A stretch of 64,000 nt of DNA, taken from NCBI RefSeq assembly GCF_001403735.1, contig NZ_CXPG01000011.1:102032-166031 (forward strand), read 5' to 3'. This DNA is from Jannaschia rubra. Its GTDB lineage: Bacteria; Pseudomonadota; Alphaproteobacteria; Rhodobacterales; Rhodobacteraceae. Each line of letters begins with the position of its first letter. The first letter of the stretch is position 1. Under the pieces are notes generated by a model. That model was not told the origin of the DNA and did no database searches. It was given only the letters and a program-made list of their open reading frames with translations. A program made the translations under genes and the position numbers. Positions 1 through 6,899 of the stretch are shown one piece after another.

Positions 1-1
1 C

Positions 2-328
2 GCGCAGGGCATCGGGCAGGCTCTGCTGGAAAACTGCGCCTATGACGCCGAGGGGCAGCTTCTGTCGGCCAGCTACATGGACTACACCATGCCGCGCGCT
101 CATGATTTTCCGATGTTCCAGGTAGACCATTCCTGCCGCACGCCCTGCACCCATAACCCATTGGGCGTGAAGGGATGCGGCGAGGCGGGGGCCATCGGCT
201 CGCCGCCGTCGGTCGTGAACGCGGTGCTGGACGCGCTGGCCTCGGGCGGGCACGACGTGGCGCATATCGACATGCCGCTGACCTCCGGTAAGGTCTGGGC
301 GGCGATGCAGGGTCGGGGAGACAAGTGA
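2..328 (+). CDS. coxL: Carbon monoxide dehydrogenase-type large subunit, C-terminal part
   Basis: The frame is open from the window edge to a TGA at 326-328, so only about the last 108 residues are present. They carry the conserved C-terminal signature of the xanthine-oxidase-family molybdenum subunit ([19 protein letters not shown]), where the Glu after GCGE is the catalytic base in this family. The next gene, coxM, starts directly after the stop codon. Large subunit followed by flavin subunit is the S-L-M order usual for form II (putative) CO dehydrogenases, whereas form I operons run M-S-L. The active-site loop that separates form I from form II lies outside the window, so the true substrate is uncertain and another hydroxylase of the family is possible. 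Confidence 0.85.
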   Translation, partial: AQGIGQALLENCAYDAEGQLLSASYMDYTMPRAHDFPMFQVDHSCRTPCTHNPLGVKGCGEAGAIGSPPSVVNAVLDALASGGHDVAHIDMPLTSGKVWAAMQGRGDK

Positions 329-1123
329 ATGTATGATTTCGAACTTCTGAAGCCCGCGACGATCGACGAGGCGGCGGCGATGCTGGCCGAAGGCGACGCG
401 CAGGCGCTGGGCGGGGGACAGACGCTGATACCCACGATGAAGGCGCGGCTGGCGCAGATGGACCGGCTGGTCGCCCTGTCCGGCATCGACGCGATCCGGG
501 GTGTCTGCACCGACGACGACGGCCGCATCTGCATCGGCGGCGGCACGTCCCACGCCACCGTCGCGCGGGAATATGCAAAAAGCTATCCGGCACTCGCCTC
601 ACTGGCCGGGCGGATCGGCGATCCGGCAGTCCGCAGCCGGGGGACCATCGGCGGGAGCCTGGCCAACAACGACCCTTCGGCCTGCTATCCGGCGGCGGCG
701 CTGGCGTCGAACGCCACCATCGTCACCAATACGCGCGACATCGGGGCGGATGACTTCTTTCAGGGCATGTTCACCACCGCGCTGGAGGAAGGGGAGATCA
801 TCACCGAGGTGCGGTTTCCGGTGCCCGAGAAGGCCGCCTACGAGAAGTTCATCCAGCCCGCGTCACGTTTCCCATTGGTCGCCGTCTTCGTGGCGAAGTT
901 CGCCGATGGCGTCCGCGTCGCCGTGACGGGCGCGTCGTCGGACGGCGTGTTCCGTTGGTCCGAGGCCGAGCAGGCGTTGTCGGACGACTGGTCCGCGGAT
1001 GTGGTGGCGGGGCTGGCGGCGCCGGGTGCGGAGGGAATGATTTCCGACCTGCACGGCGACGGCGCCTATCGCGCGCATCTGGTCAAGGTGATGACGGCCC
1101 GCGCGGTAAAAGGCGCCGTCTAG
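329..1123 (+). CDS. coxM: CO dehydrogenase-type FAD-binding medium subunit
   Basis: This 264-residue protein fits the FAD-binding middle subunit of molybdenum hydroxylases, which passes electrons from the Mo/Fe-S subunits to a quinone or other acceptor. The N-terminal half shows the two pyrophosphate-binding motifs of the family, GGGQTLIP near residue 28 and RGTIGGSLANNDPSA near residue 110. The C-terminal part matches the CO_deh_flav_C domain in length and position. The ATG lies directly after the coxL stop codon, so translation is probably coupled. No further cox gene follows, so this is the last gene of the operon visible here. Function is inferred from family and from the neighbouring large subunit. 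Confidence 0.9.
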   Translation: MYDFELLKPATIDEAAAMLAEGDAQALGGGQTLIPTMKARLAQMDRLVALSGIDAIRGVCTDDDGRICIGGGTSHATVAREYAKSYPALASLAGRIGDPAVRSRGTIGGSLANNDPSACYPAAALASNATIVTNTRDIGADDFFQGMFTTALEEGEIITEVRFPVPEKAAYEKFIQPASRFPLVAVFVAKFADGVRVAVTGASSDGVFRWSEAEQALSDDWSADVVAGLAAPGAEGMISDLHGDGAYRAHLVKVMTARAVKGAV

Positions 1124-1344
1124 GAAAGAACCAGGGCAGCGCAAGAGCCCGCAAAGGTGGCCTTGCGCATGCGTTCGGATGTGCTTCGGCGGGTCACGGC
1201 GCAGCGATGCGCCGGGTTCCGCCAGCGAATGCCCGATCGGCTGGACGGCGCGGACGGCCTGCGGTTCCTGGCGTCCGTGACCGGCAGCGCCGGTTCGGGC
1301 CGGCCGGCCGATTCCCCCATGTGACGCCGCGGCCCGGAAATGCG

Positions 1345-1369
1345 AAACCCCGGCGCAAGGCCGGGGTTT
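1345..1369 (-). terminator. Hairpin terminator between coxM and infC
   Basis: A perfect 10-bp inverted repeat (AAACCCCGGC, 5-nt loop, GCCGGGGTTT) lies about 28 bp beyond the infC stop codon and 220 bp beyond coxM. The TTT at each arm end gives a short U-tract on both strands, so it could terminate both convergent transcripts. The rest of the 1124-1396 gap shows no coding signal that I trust. Confidence 0.6.
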
Positions 1370-1396
1370 CCGTGCATTCATCGGGTCACGAGGCGC

Positions 1397-1942
1397 TCAG
1401 CGCTGCGTCGGGCCGATCATCATGACCATCTGGCGACCTTCCATCTTGGGGAAGTTCTCGACCTTGCCGATTTCCTTGGTGTCCTCTGCCACCCGTTCCA
1501 GCAGTTCACGGCCCAGGTTCTGGTGCGCCATCTCGCGGCCGCGGAAACGCAGGGTGACCTTCACCTTGTCGCCGCTTTCCAGAAACTTGAAGACATTGCG
1601 CATCTTGACGTCGTAATCATGCGTATCGGTGTTGGGGCGGAACTTCACCTCCTTCACCTCGATGATCTTCTGCTTCTTGCGCGCCTCGGATTCTTTCTTC
1701 TGGGTCTCGTACTTGAACTTGCCGAAATCCATGATCTTGCAGACAGGCGGGGTCGCGTTCGGGCTGATCTCCACCAAGTCGAGCCCGGCGTCTTCCGCCA
1801 TCTGGCGGGCGCGGGCGGGGCTGACGACGCCGACGTTTTCGCCTTCGGCGCCGATCAGACGGATTTCGACGGCGCGGATACGGTCGTTGACGCGGGGGCC
1901 GGTGTCGCGCTGCGGTGGCGCGTTATGGGGTCTGCGGGCGAT
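1397..1942 (-). CDS. infC: Translation initiation factor IF-3 (AUC start)
   Basis: IF-3 binds the 30S subunit, prevents premature 50S joining and checks the start codon. The reading frame continues upstream of the first in-frame ATG (1801) to an ATC codon at 1942-1940 and gives an N-terminus beginning with [10 protein letters not shown] then VNDRIR, which is the normal IF-3 start. A Shine-Dalgarno sequence GGAAGGA sits 8 nt before that ATC, and the ATG at 1801 would remove most of the N-terminal domain. The product is therefore 181 residues, usual for IF-3, with the C-terminal domain [16 protein letters not shown]. Non-canonical AUU/AUC starts of infC are the classical basis of autoregulation, because IF-3 discriminates against its own message. 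No rpmI or rplT follows downstream. Confidence 0.95.
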   Translation of the reverse strand: MARRPHNAPPQRDTGPRVNDRIRAVEIRLIGAEGENVGVVSPARARQMAEDAGLDLVEISPNATPPVCKIMDFGKFKYETQKKESEARKKQKIIEVKEVKFRPNTDTHDYDVKMRNVFKFLESGDKVKVTLRFRGREMAHQNLGRELLERVAEDTKEIGKVENFPKMEGRQMVMMIGPTQR

Positions 1943-1957
1943 GGTCGTGGTCCTTCC
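1935..1957 (-). promoter_or_regulatory. infC: infC translation start region (SD plus AUC codon)
   Basis: Read on the minus strand, GGAAGGA is followed by 8 nt and then ATCGCC. A strong Shine-Dalgarno sequence placed correctly for an AUC codon, with no ATG, GTG or TTG at that position, decides the start and marks the expected site of IF-3 autoregulation. The remaining interval to 2123 must hold divergent promoters, but I could not assign clear -35/-10 elements. Confidence 0.75.
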
Positions 1958-2123
1958 GGATCGTTGATTTCAGGGCGACAAGGTAACTCCGGCGCCTCGC
2001 GGCTTCAAGACCGGAACGGCAGCGCGTGGCCGAATACGGCCTGCAACCCGCGCTGTGCCATTGTCTATCGGCGCCCTATAGTTCACGTCTGTAAGTCAAC
2101 GAAACATCACAAGGAGGTTTTGA

Positions 2124-2816
2124 ATGTCCCGCAATGTCATCGTCGGTCTGGCCGTATTGGTCGTGGCCGTGCTCGCCTGGATCGTCATCGACGGCTACAT
2201 GACTGCGCCCGAGGTCGAGGAGCCCGTCGTCGAAACGGCCCCCGTCATCGAGGAGCCCGTTATCGAGGAGCCCGTCGTCGAGGAGCCGGTCATCGAGGAG
2301 CCCGTCGTCGAGGAGCCTGTCGTCGTCGAGCCGGAAGTCGAAGCGCCGGCCGTGACCGAAGTTCCGGTCGAGGAAGAAGCCGACGTCGATCTCGTCCCCG
2401 TCGCCCCGGTCGAGGGCGAAGCCCCCGCAACGGATGACGCCGAAACCGGGACGGACGCCACCGAAACGGACGTCACCGAGACGCCGGCCGTGGACATCGA
2501 CGCCACCGAGACGGACGCCACCGAGACCGACGGCTCCGATACCGACACGACGACCACGACCACGACCGTTCCGATCGTTCCGATCGACGAGGACGGCGAC
2601 ACCGACACAGGTTTGGCTACGACCGACGCCGATCTGGCCACGCTGCTGACGCCCGAAGGGTTCGATGCGGACGCACTGATCGTCTATGTCGAGGACTCGG
2701 ACCTCAACGCGCTGGCCAAGACGACGCTGACGACGTCGATCGAGGAAGCACGGAACAGCCCCGAGATGGTCGAGGCCGTCATCGCCCAAGTGAGGGAGCG
2801 TATGAACCTGGAGTGA
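2124..2816 (+). CDS. Membrane-anchored Pro/Val/Glu- and Thr/Asp-rich repeat protein, function unknown
   Basis: I do not recognise a family. The 230-residue product starts after a textbook ribosome binding site (AAGGAGG, 6 nt spacer). It has one N-terminal hydrophobic segment (residues about 5-23) that looks like an uncleaved anchor, so the rest is probably periplasmic. Residues 40-69 are six pentapeptide repeats PV(I/V)EE. A longer acidic stretch rich in Thr, Asp and Glu (TET, DATETD repeats and a run of seven Thr) spans about residues 100-150. The last 65 residues are ordinary and helical-looking. The repeat part may act as an extended spacer across the periplasm, which is inference only. 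A strong terminator follows, so it is monocistronic. Confidence 0.75.
   Translation: MSRNVIVGLAVLVVAVLAWIVIDGYMTAPEVEEPVVETAPVIEEPVIEEPVVEEPVIEEPVVEEPVVVEPEVEAPAVTEVPVEEEADVDLVPVAPVEGEAPATDDAETGTDATETDVTETPAVDIDATETDATETDGSDTDTTTTTTTVPIVPIDEDGDTDTGLATTDADLATLLTPEGFDADALIVYVEDSDLNALAKTTLTTSIEEARNSPEMVEAVIAQVRERMNLE
2241..2330 (+). repeat. Tandem 15-bp coding repeat (PV[I/V]EE units)
   Basis: Six head-to-tail 15-bp units of the form CCCGT(C/T)(A/G)T(C/T)GAGGAG encode PVIEE or PVVEE. The units differ mainly at the third codon (ATC versus GTC) and at synonymous sites. Flanking sequence contains partial units (GTCGAGGAGCCCGTC at about 2213). Such arrays change copy number by slippage, so length polymorphism between strains is expected. 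Confidence 0.85.
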
Positions 2817-2839
2817 GGTTCTGCCCTTGCGACATTGAA

Positions 2840-2875
2840 GACCGCGCAGGGCAGCCTGCGCGGTCTTTTTCTTTC
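2840..2875 (+). terminator. Rho-independent terminator after the repeat protein
   Basis: An 11-bp perfect stem (GACCGCGCAGG / CCTGCGCGGTC) with a 4-nt loop is followed by TTTTTCTTTC. It ends about 24 bp past the stop codon of the repeat protein and 15 bp before the convergent fpr stop codon. Confidence 0.9.
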
Positions 2876-2889
2876 GGCCTGTTGACGGT

Positions 2890-3738
2890 TCAGCCCACGA
2901 AGGCCTTTTCCACGACGTAGTGCTTCGGCTCGGAATTGGAGCCTTCCTCCAGCTCGAAGCCTTCCAGAATGTCCTTGAGTTCGGTGTTGAGCCCCATCGA
3001 CCCGCAGACCATCGCGCGGTCCGTCGCGGGCGTGATGGACGTCACGCCCAGATCGCGGAAGGCGGTGCCGTCGCGCAGAAGGTCGGTGATCCGGCCCATG
3101 TTGGCCGACGCCTCGCGCGTGGTGGTGGGATAATAGGTCAGCTTTGACAGGTTGTCGGGACCGAGCAGTTCGCCCAGCATCTCGTCGTTGCGGATCTCCT
3201 CGATCAGGCGGCGGCCGTATTCCAGATCGGCCACCTCCCGGCAGGTATGGGTGAGGATCACGCGGTCGTAGGCCTCATAGGTCTCCGGGTCGCGCAGGAG
3301 CGAGGCGAAGGGCGCGATGCCGGTGCCGGTGGCGAAGAACCACAGGCGGTTGCCGGGCAGCAGCGCGTCATGAACCAGCGTGCCCACGGGCTTGGGGCGC
3401 AGGATGACCTGGTCGCCTGGCTGGATATGCTGAAGCCGCGACGTCAGCGGCCCGTCCGGCACCTTGATCGAATAGAACTCCAGCTCATCGTCCCAGGAGG
3501 GCGAGGCGATGGAATAGGCGCGCAGCAGGGGCTTCTGCCTGCCGGTCACGGGGTCGGGGTCGCCCATCAGGCCGATCATCACGAATTCCCCCGACCGGAA
3601 GCGCAGCGAGGCGGGGCGCGTGACGCGGAAGCTGAACAGGCTGTCTGTCCAGTGGGTGACGGATGTCACCGTCTGCGCGTCCGGCAGGACCGGCGTGGCG
3701 GGGACGGGGGCTGTGGCGGAAGAAGTCATCTGGTTCAT
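2890..3738 (-). CDS. fpr: Ferredoxin/flavodoxin-NADP+ reductase
   Basis: This 282-residue flavoenzyme moves electrons between NADPH and ferredoxin or flavodoxin. The FAD-binding motif RAYSIAS is near residue 70, the NADP-binding motif GTGIAPF near residue 137, and the C-terminus ends in an extended VVEKAFVG tail, typical of bacterial subclass I FNRs. It is the last gene in line with the cys operon, 51 bp downstream of the DUF934 gene and on the same strand. CysI here is of the ferredoxin/siroheme type and no flavoprotein subunit CysJ is seen, so this enzyme could supply reduced ferredoxin for sulfite reduction. That link is inference. The ribosome binding site is weak, and the Met three codons further in could also be the start. 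Confidence 0.9.
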   Translation of the reverse strand: MNQMTSSATAPVPATPVLPDAQTVTSVTHWTDSLFSFRVTRPASLRFRSGEFVMIGLMGDPDPVTGRQKPLLRAYSIASPSWDDELEFYSIKVPDGPLTSRLQHIQPGDQVILRPKPVGTLVHDALLPGNRLWFFATGTGIAPFASLLRDPETYEAYDRVILTHTCREVADLEYGRRLIEEIRNDEMLGELLGPDNLSKLTYYPTTTREASANMGRITDLLRDGTAFRDLGVTSITPATDRAMVCGSMGLNTELKDILEGFELEEGSNSEPKHYVVEKAFVG

Positions 3739-3789
3739 GTGTCCGATTACGGCGGTCGCCGCACCTCTAGGTCGAATTGGGGGAATGTT

Positions 3790-4227
3790 CTAGCGGTGCG
3801 CCTGCGACGGAGCGTCCGCGCCCCGGCCAAGACGCGCCTGATAGTCGTGCGCGCGCCAGTCGGCGCGGGCCTGCCACTGTGTCTCCGGCTGCCGGGCGGC
3901 GAGGTCGTCGTCGATCTCGACCTCATCGAAGCCCGCGCGCCGGGCCATCGCATACTGGTCCGCGATGACGTGGCCGTATGCCCGCAGACGTCCGGCATAG
4001 CCTGCGCGCCGCAACTCCCGCGCGATGGTGAAGCCGCGCCCGTCGGCAAAGGCGGGAAATGCCACGCGGATCGCCGTTGCGTCGCCGAGGCGCGGAAGAA
4101 GGCGCGCGAGATCGGCGTCCGGCGGCAGATCGACGGCAAAGGGGCCGGTATCCGGCAGGTCGTCGGCCGGGGCGAACCGGGCGTTCAGCGTGTCGGGGCC
4201 GAAGCCCGCATCGGTCACGATGGGCAT
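3790..4227 (-). CDS. DUF934 family protein of the sulfite-reduction operon
   Basis: The 145-residue product matches DUF934 proteins, which are found next to cysI and cysH in many proteobacteria. The recognisable core is the FADGRGFTIARELR segment near residue 60, followed by GYAGRLRAYGHVIADQY. The biochemical role is not established, and an accessory role in sulfite reduction is proposed only from gene context. It begins 3 bp after the cysH stop codon, so it is cotranscribed and probably translationally coupled. The final 15 residues are basic and poorly conserved in appearance. Confidence 0.8.
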   Translation of the reverse strand: MPIVTDAGFGPDTLNARFAPADDLPDTGPFAVDLPPDADLARLLPRLGDATAIRVAFPAFADGRGFTIARELRRAGYAGRLRAYGHVIADQYAMARRAGFDEVEIDDDLAARQPETQWQARADWRAHDYQARLGRGADAPSQAHR

Positions 4228-4230
4228 GGA

Positions 4231-4965
4231 TCAGACCTTTCCGGCGGGCCAGACGCGCCCCCCTGCGAAGTGGATGCCGCATTCCGTCTTTTCGCGGCCG
4301 CGCCAGCGACCGGCGCGCGGGTCCTCGCCCGGCGCCACCCTGGTGGTGCAGGGCGCGCAGCCGAGCGAGGCGAAACCCTGCGCCACCAGCGGATGCCGGG
4401 GCAGGTCGTGGCGGGCCATGTGGTCGGCCATGTCCCGCGGCGTCCAGCCGGCCAACGGGTTGATGCGAAGCTTGCCCGCCTCGACCTCGAAGACCTGCAT
4501 GGCCACGCGGTCGCCGGTCTGGTGACGCTTGCGCCCGGTGATCCAGCCGTCGAAGGGTTGCAGCGCCAGCTCCAGCGGCTTGGCCTTGCGGATGGCGCAG
4601 CAGGTGTCGGGGTCGCGGCCGTGCAGGTCGCCTTCGGGGTCGTGCAGGAACAGATCGGTGGGGTCGGGGCAGATGACTTTCACCCGCGTCAGGCCGAGCT
4701 TTTCCGCCACCTCGCGCTGATAGGCGAGGGTTTCGGGAAAAAGCATCCCGGTCTCCAGAAACAGCACCGGCGTATCGGGCGCGAGTTGCGACAACAGATG
4801 CAGCAGCACAACCGATTCAGCGCCGAAGGACGACACCATGGCAACGTCGCCCACGGCGGCGTTCCGCAGTGCGGTGTCGAGGATCGTCTCGGACGGGGCG
4901 TCGGCCAGCGCGGCGTTCAGGCTGGCCGCTCGGGCGGCGACGAGGGCGTGGGTATCAAGCGGCAT
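4231..4965 (-). CDS. cysH: Adenylyl-sulfate (APS) reductase, thioredoxin-dependent
   Basis: The enzyme reduces APS to sulfite and AMP. The start is set at 4965 because AGGAGG lies 7 nt upstream, giving 244 residues, and a more upstream ATG only adds a basic non-homologous leader. The PAPS-reductase P-loop-like motif (SSFGAESVVLL) is near residue 46. Cysteine pairs TCCAIRKAKPL and GCAPCT are the ligands of the [4Fe-4S] cluster that marks APS rather than PAPS reductases. The C-terminal ECGIHF holds the catalytic Cys. The start overlaps the cysI stop by 11 bp. I see no cysD, cysN or cysC in the window, so sulfate activation genes must lie elsewhere. Confidence 0.95.
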   Translation of the reverse strand: MPLDTHALVAARAASLNAALADAPSETILDTALRNAAVGDVAMVSSFGAESVVLLHLLSQLAPDTPVLFLETGMLFPETLAYQREVAEKLGLTRVKVICPDPTDLFLHDPEGDLHGRDPDTCCAIRKAKPLELALQPFDGWITGRKRHQTGDRVAMQVFEVEAGKLRINPLAGWTPRDMADHMARHDLPRHPLVAQGFASLGCAPCTTRVAPGEDPRAGRWRGREKTECGIHFAGGRVWPAGKV

Positions 4966-6604
4966 CGCGGGCCTCCTGCTCGTAAAGCGCGGCCTTGAAG
5001 GGCGCGGGACCAAGTCGGCGGAACGTGTCGATGAAGGTCTCGTCCGGCGAATGACGCAGGTCGAGATAGGCGAGGATCAGACGCTCGATCGCGGGGACGA
5101 CCTGATCGTAGGCGAAACCCGGCCCGGCGCGTTCGCCGATGGCGGCGGTCTGCGTGTGGTCGCCGCCAAGCGTGATCTGGTAGTTTTCGACCCCCGCGCG
5201 GTCGAGGCCGAGGATGCCGATATGGCCGACGTGGTGATGGCCGCAGGCGTTGATGCAGCCTGAGATCTTGATCTTCAGGTGCCCCACCTCATGCTCGATC
5301 TTGAGCGCGTCGATGCGCGTGGCGATGGCCTGCGCGACGGGGATGCTGCGTGCGGTGGCCAGCGCGCAGTAGTCCATGCCGGGGCAGGCGATGATGTCGC
5401 TGGCCAGCCCGATGTTGGCCGTGCCGAGCCCCGCCGCCCGCAACGCGGCGTGAAGGTCGGGCAGCGCCTCGCGCCGGACGTGGGGCAGGATGACGTTCTG
5501 TTCGTGACTGATGCGAAGCTCGCCGTAGGCATGGGCCTCGGCCAGGTCGGCCATCAGGCGCATCTGGTCCGCCGTTGCGTCGCCCGGCGTGGCGCCATGC
5601 GCCTTGAGCGAGATGGTGACGATGGCATGGTCGTCGCGCCGATGCGCCGTGACGTTGGTGTCGACGAAGCTGCGGAGCAGGGGGTCGAGGATCGGCGCGG
5701 GCGTGTTGTCGAGGAAGGCTGGGGGCGCGAAGGCCGCTTCCAGTTCGGACAGAAGCGCTTGATCGACGCCGCTGAACAGGGGCCTCACCTGGGCGAACCG
5801 CTCCTCGATCCGGGCGCGGATCTCGTCGATGCCATGCTCGTGCACGGTGATCTTGAGACGGGCCTTGAACTTGTTGTCGCGCCGTCCAAGCTGGTTGTAG
5901 ACCGACACGATCGCCTCGCAATAGGGCAGCAGATCGGCCTGGGGCAGGAACTCCCGCACGGTCTTGCCGATCATCGGCGTGCGGCCGAGGCCCCCGCCGA
6001 CGATGACCTCGAACCCCCGCTCGCCGTCGCGCTCGGTCATCACGAGCCCGATGTCGTGGGCGCGGGTGACGGCCCGGTCGTTGGGCGAGCCGGTGACGGC
6101 GATCTTGAACTTGCGCGGCAGGAACTGGAACTCCGGATGGTCGGTGGACCATTGGCGCAGAAGCTCGGCCACGGGGCGGGGGTCGGCGATCTCATCGGCG
6201 GCGGCGCCGGCGAAATGGTCGGCGGTCACGTTGCGGATGGTGTTGCCGCTGGTCTGGATGGCATGCAGCCCCACGTCCGACAGACGGTCCAGCATGTCGG
6301 GAATGTCGACCAGCCGGGGCCAGTTGTACTGGATGTTCTGGCGTGTGGTGAAATGGCCGTAGCCCCTGTCCCACCGCTCGGCCAGGTCGGCCAGGACGCG
6401 CATCTGGTCGGAGCCGAGGGTGCCGTAGGGGATCGCCACGCGCAGCATGTAGGCATGGAGTTGCAGATAGACGCCGTTCATCAGGCGCAGCGGCTTGAAC
6501 TCGTCCTCGGTCAGCGACCCGTCGAGGCGACGCGCGACCTGCGCCCGGAACTGGGCGTTGCGTGTCGCAAGGAAGGCATGGTCGAAATCGGTGTACTGAT
6601 ACAT
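4955..6604 (-). CDS. cysI: Sulfite reductase hemoprotein (nitrite/sulfite reductase family)
   Basis: This 549-residue siroheme/[4Fe-4S] enzyme performs the six-electron reduction of sulfite to sulfide in the cytoplasm. The start is placed at MYQYTDFDHAFL (6604) with AGAGG upstream and one base after the previous stop codon. Two ferredoxin-like halves are visible, and the cluster ligands appear as CPGMDYC and GCINACGHH in the second half. The single polypeptide without a CysJ flavoprotein neighbour suggests a ferredoxin-dependent enzyme, as in many Rhodobacterales. Assimilatory nitrite reductase is the main alternative. The neighbours cysH and cysG favour sulfite. Confidence 0.93.
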   Translation of the reverse strand: MYQYTDFDHAFLATRNAQFRAQVARRLDGSLTEDEFKPLRLMNGVYLQLHAYMLRVAIPYGTLGSDQMRVLADLAERWDRGYGHFTTRQNIQYNWPRLVDIPDMLDRLSDVGLHAIQTSGNTIRNVTADHFAGAAADEIADPRPVAELLRQWSTDHPEFQFLPRKFKIAVTGSPNDRAVTRAHDIGLVMTERDGERGFEVIVGGGLGRTPMIGKTVREFLPQADLLPYCEAIVSVYNQLGRRDNKFKARLKITVHEHGIDEIRARIEERFAQVRPLFSGVDQALLSELEAAFAPPAFLDNTPAPILDPLLRSFVDTNVTAHRRDDHAIVTISLKAHGATPGDATADQMRLMADLAEAHAYGELRISHEQNVILPHVRREALPDLHAALRAAGLGTANIGLASDIIACPGMDYCALATARSIPVAQAIATRIDALKIEHEVGHLKIKISGCINACGHHHVGHIGILGLDRAGVENYQITLGGDHTQTAAIGERAGPGFAYDQVVPAIERLILAYLDLRHSPDETFIDTFRRLGPAPFKAALYEQEARDAA

Positions 6605-6605
6605 C

Positions 6606-6899
6606 TCAGACCCTCTTGCCGTGGGCATAGTTGGTGGGGCCGGTGGCGCGGAACGCCTCGCGGAAGTGGACGGGTTCGGGGCCGCCCGAGCCTTGCCGCA
6701 CGTCGGCCAGATAGGCGCCGACGACGCGGTCGGTCTGGCGCGACCCGTCGATGAGGCGGATGGCGGCGTCGGCCTCGTCGGTCAGCACCTCGGCGAGCGA
6801 CAGGTCGCCCACCCATTCGTCGGAGGCGGTCAGGTAGACGACGTCCCCCTCGCGCAGCAGGTTGGCGGTGACGACCTTGGGCGTGAAGGGGCGGGTCAT
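6606..6899 (-). CDS. DUF2849 family small protein
   Basis: The 97-residue protein matches DUF2849, a small family restricted mainly to alphaproteobacterial cys operons between cysG and cysI. Visible features are an N-terminal KVVTANLLREGDVVYL strand-rich segment and a middle rich in Asp, Glu and Ala. No catalytic motif can be seen. Its ATG overlaps the cysG stop as ATGA, and its own stop is one base from the cysI start, so all three are translated as a block. A role as a sulfite reductase accessory protein is inferred from context only. Confidence 0.85.
   Translation of the reverse strand: MTRPFTPKVVTANLLREGDVVYLTASDEWVGDLSLAEVLTDEADAAIRLIDGSRQTDRVVGAYLADVRQGSGGPEPVHFREAFRATGPTNYAHGKRV

Noticed and set aside
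2..1123. Reading the first two genes as definite form I CO dehydrogenase
   Set aside because: The active-site loop is outside the window and the L-M gene order fits form II, so CO oxidation cannot be claimed.
1340..2437. Plus-strand open frame running across infC and the start of the repeat protein
   Set aside because: The infC frame on the other strand has a full IF-3 sequence and the repeat protein has its own strong ribosome binding site. The plus frame ends in Arg/Gly low complexity.
2195..2641. Minus-strand Ser/Thr/Val-rich open frame opposite the repeat protein
   Set aside because: It only reflects the repeat structure of the plus-strand gene and has no ribosome binding site.
3247..4998. 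Long open frame on the plus strand opposite fpr, DUF934 and cysH
   Set aside because: Its translation is Gly/Arg/His-rich with no motif, and it crosses three well-supported genes with ribosome binding sites.
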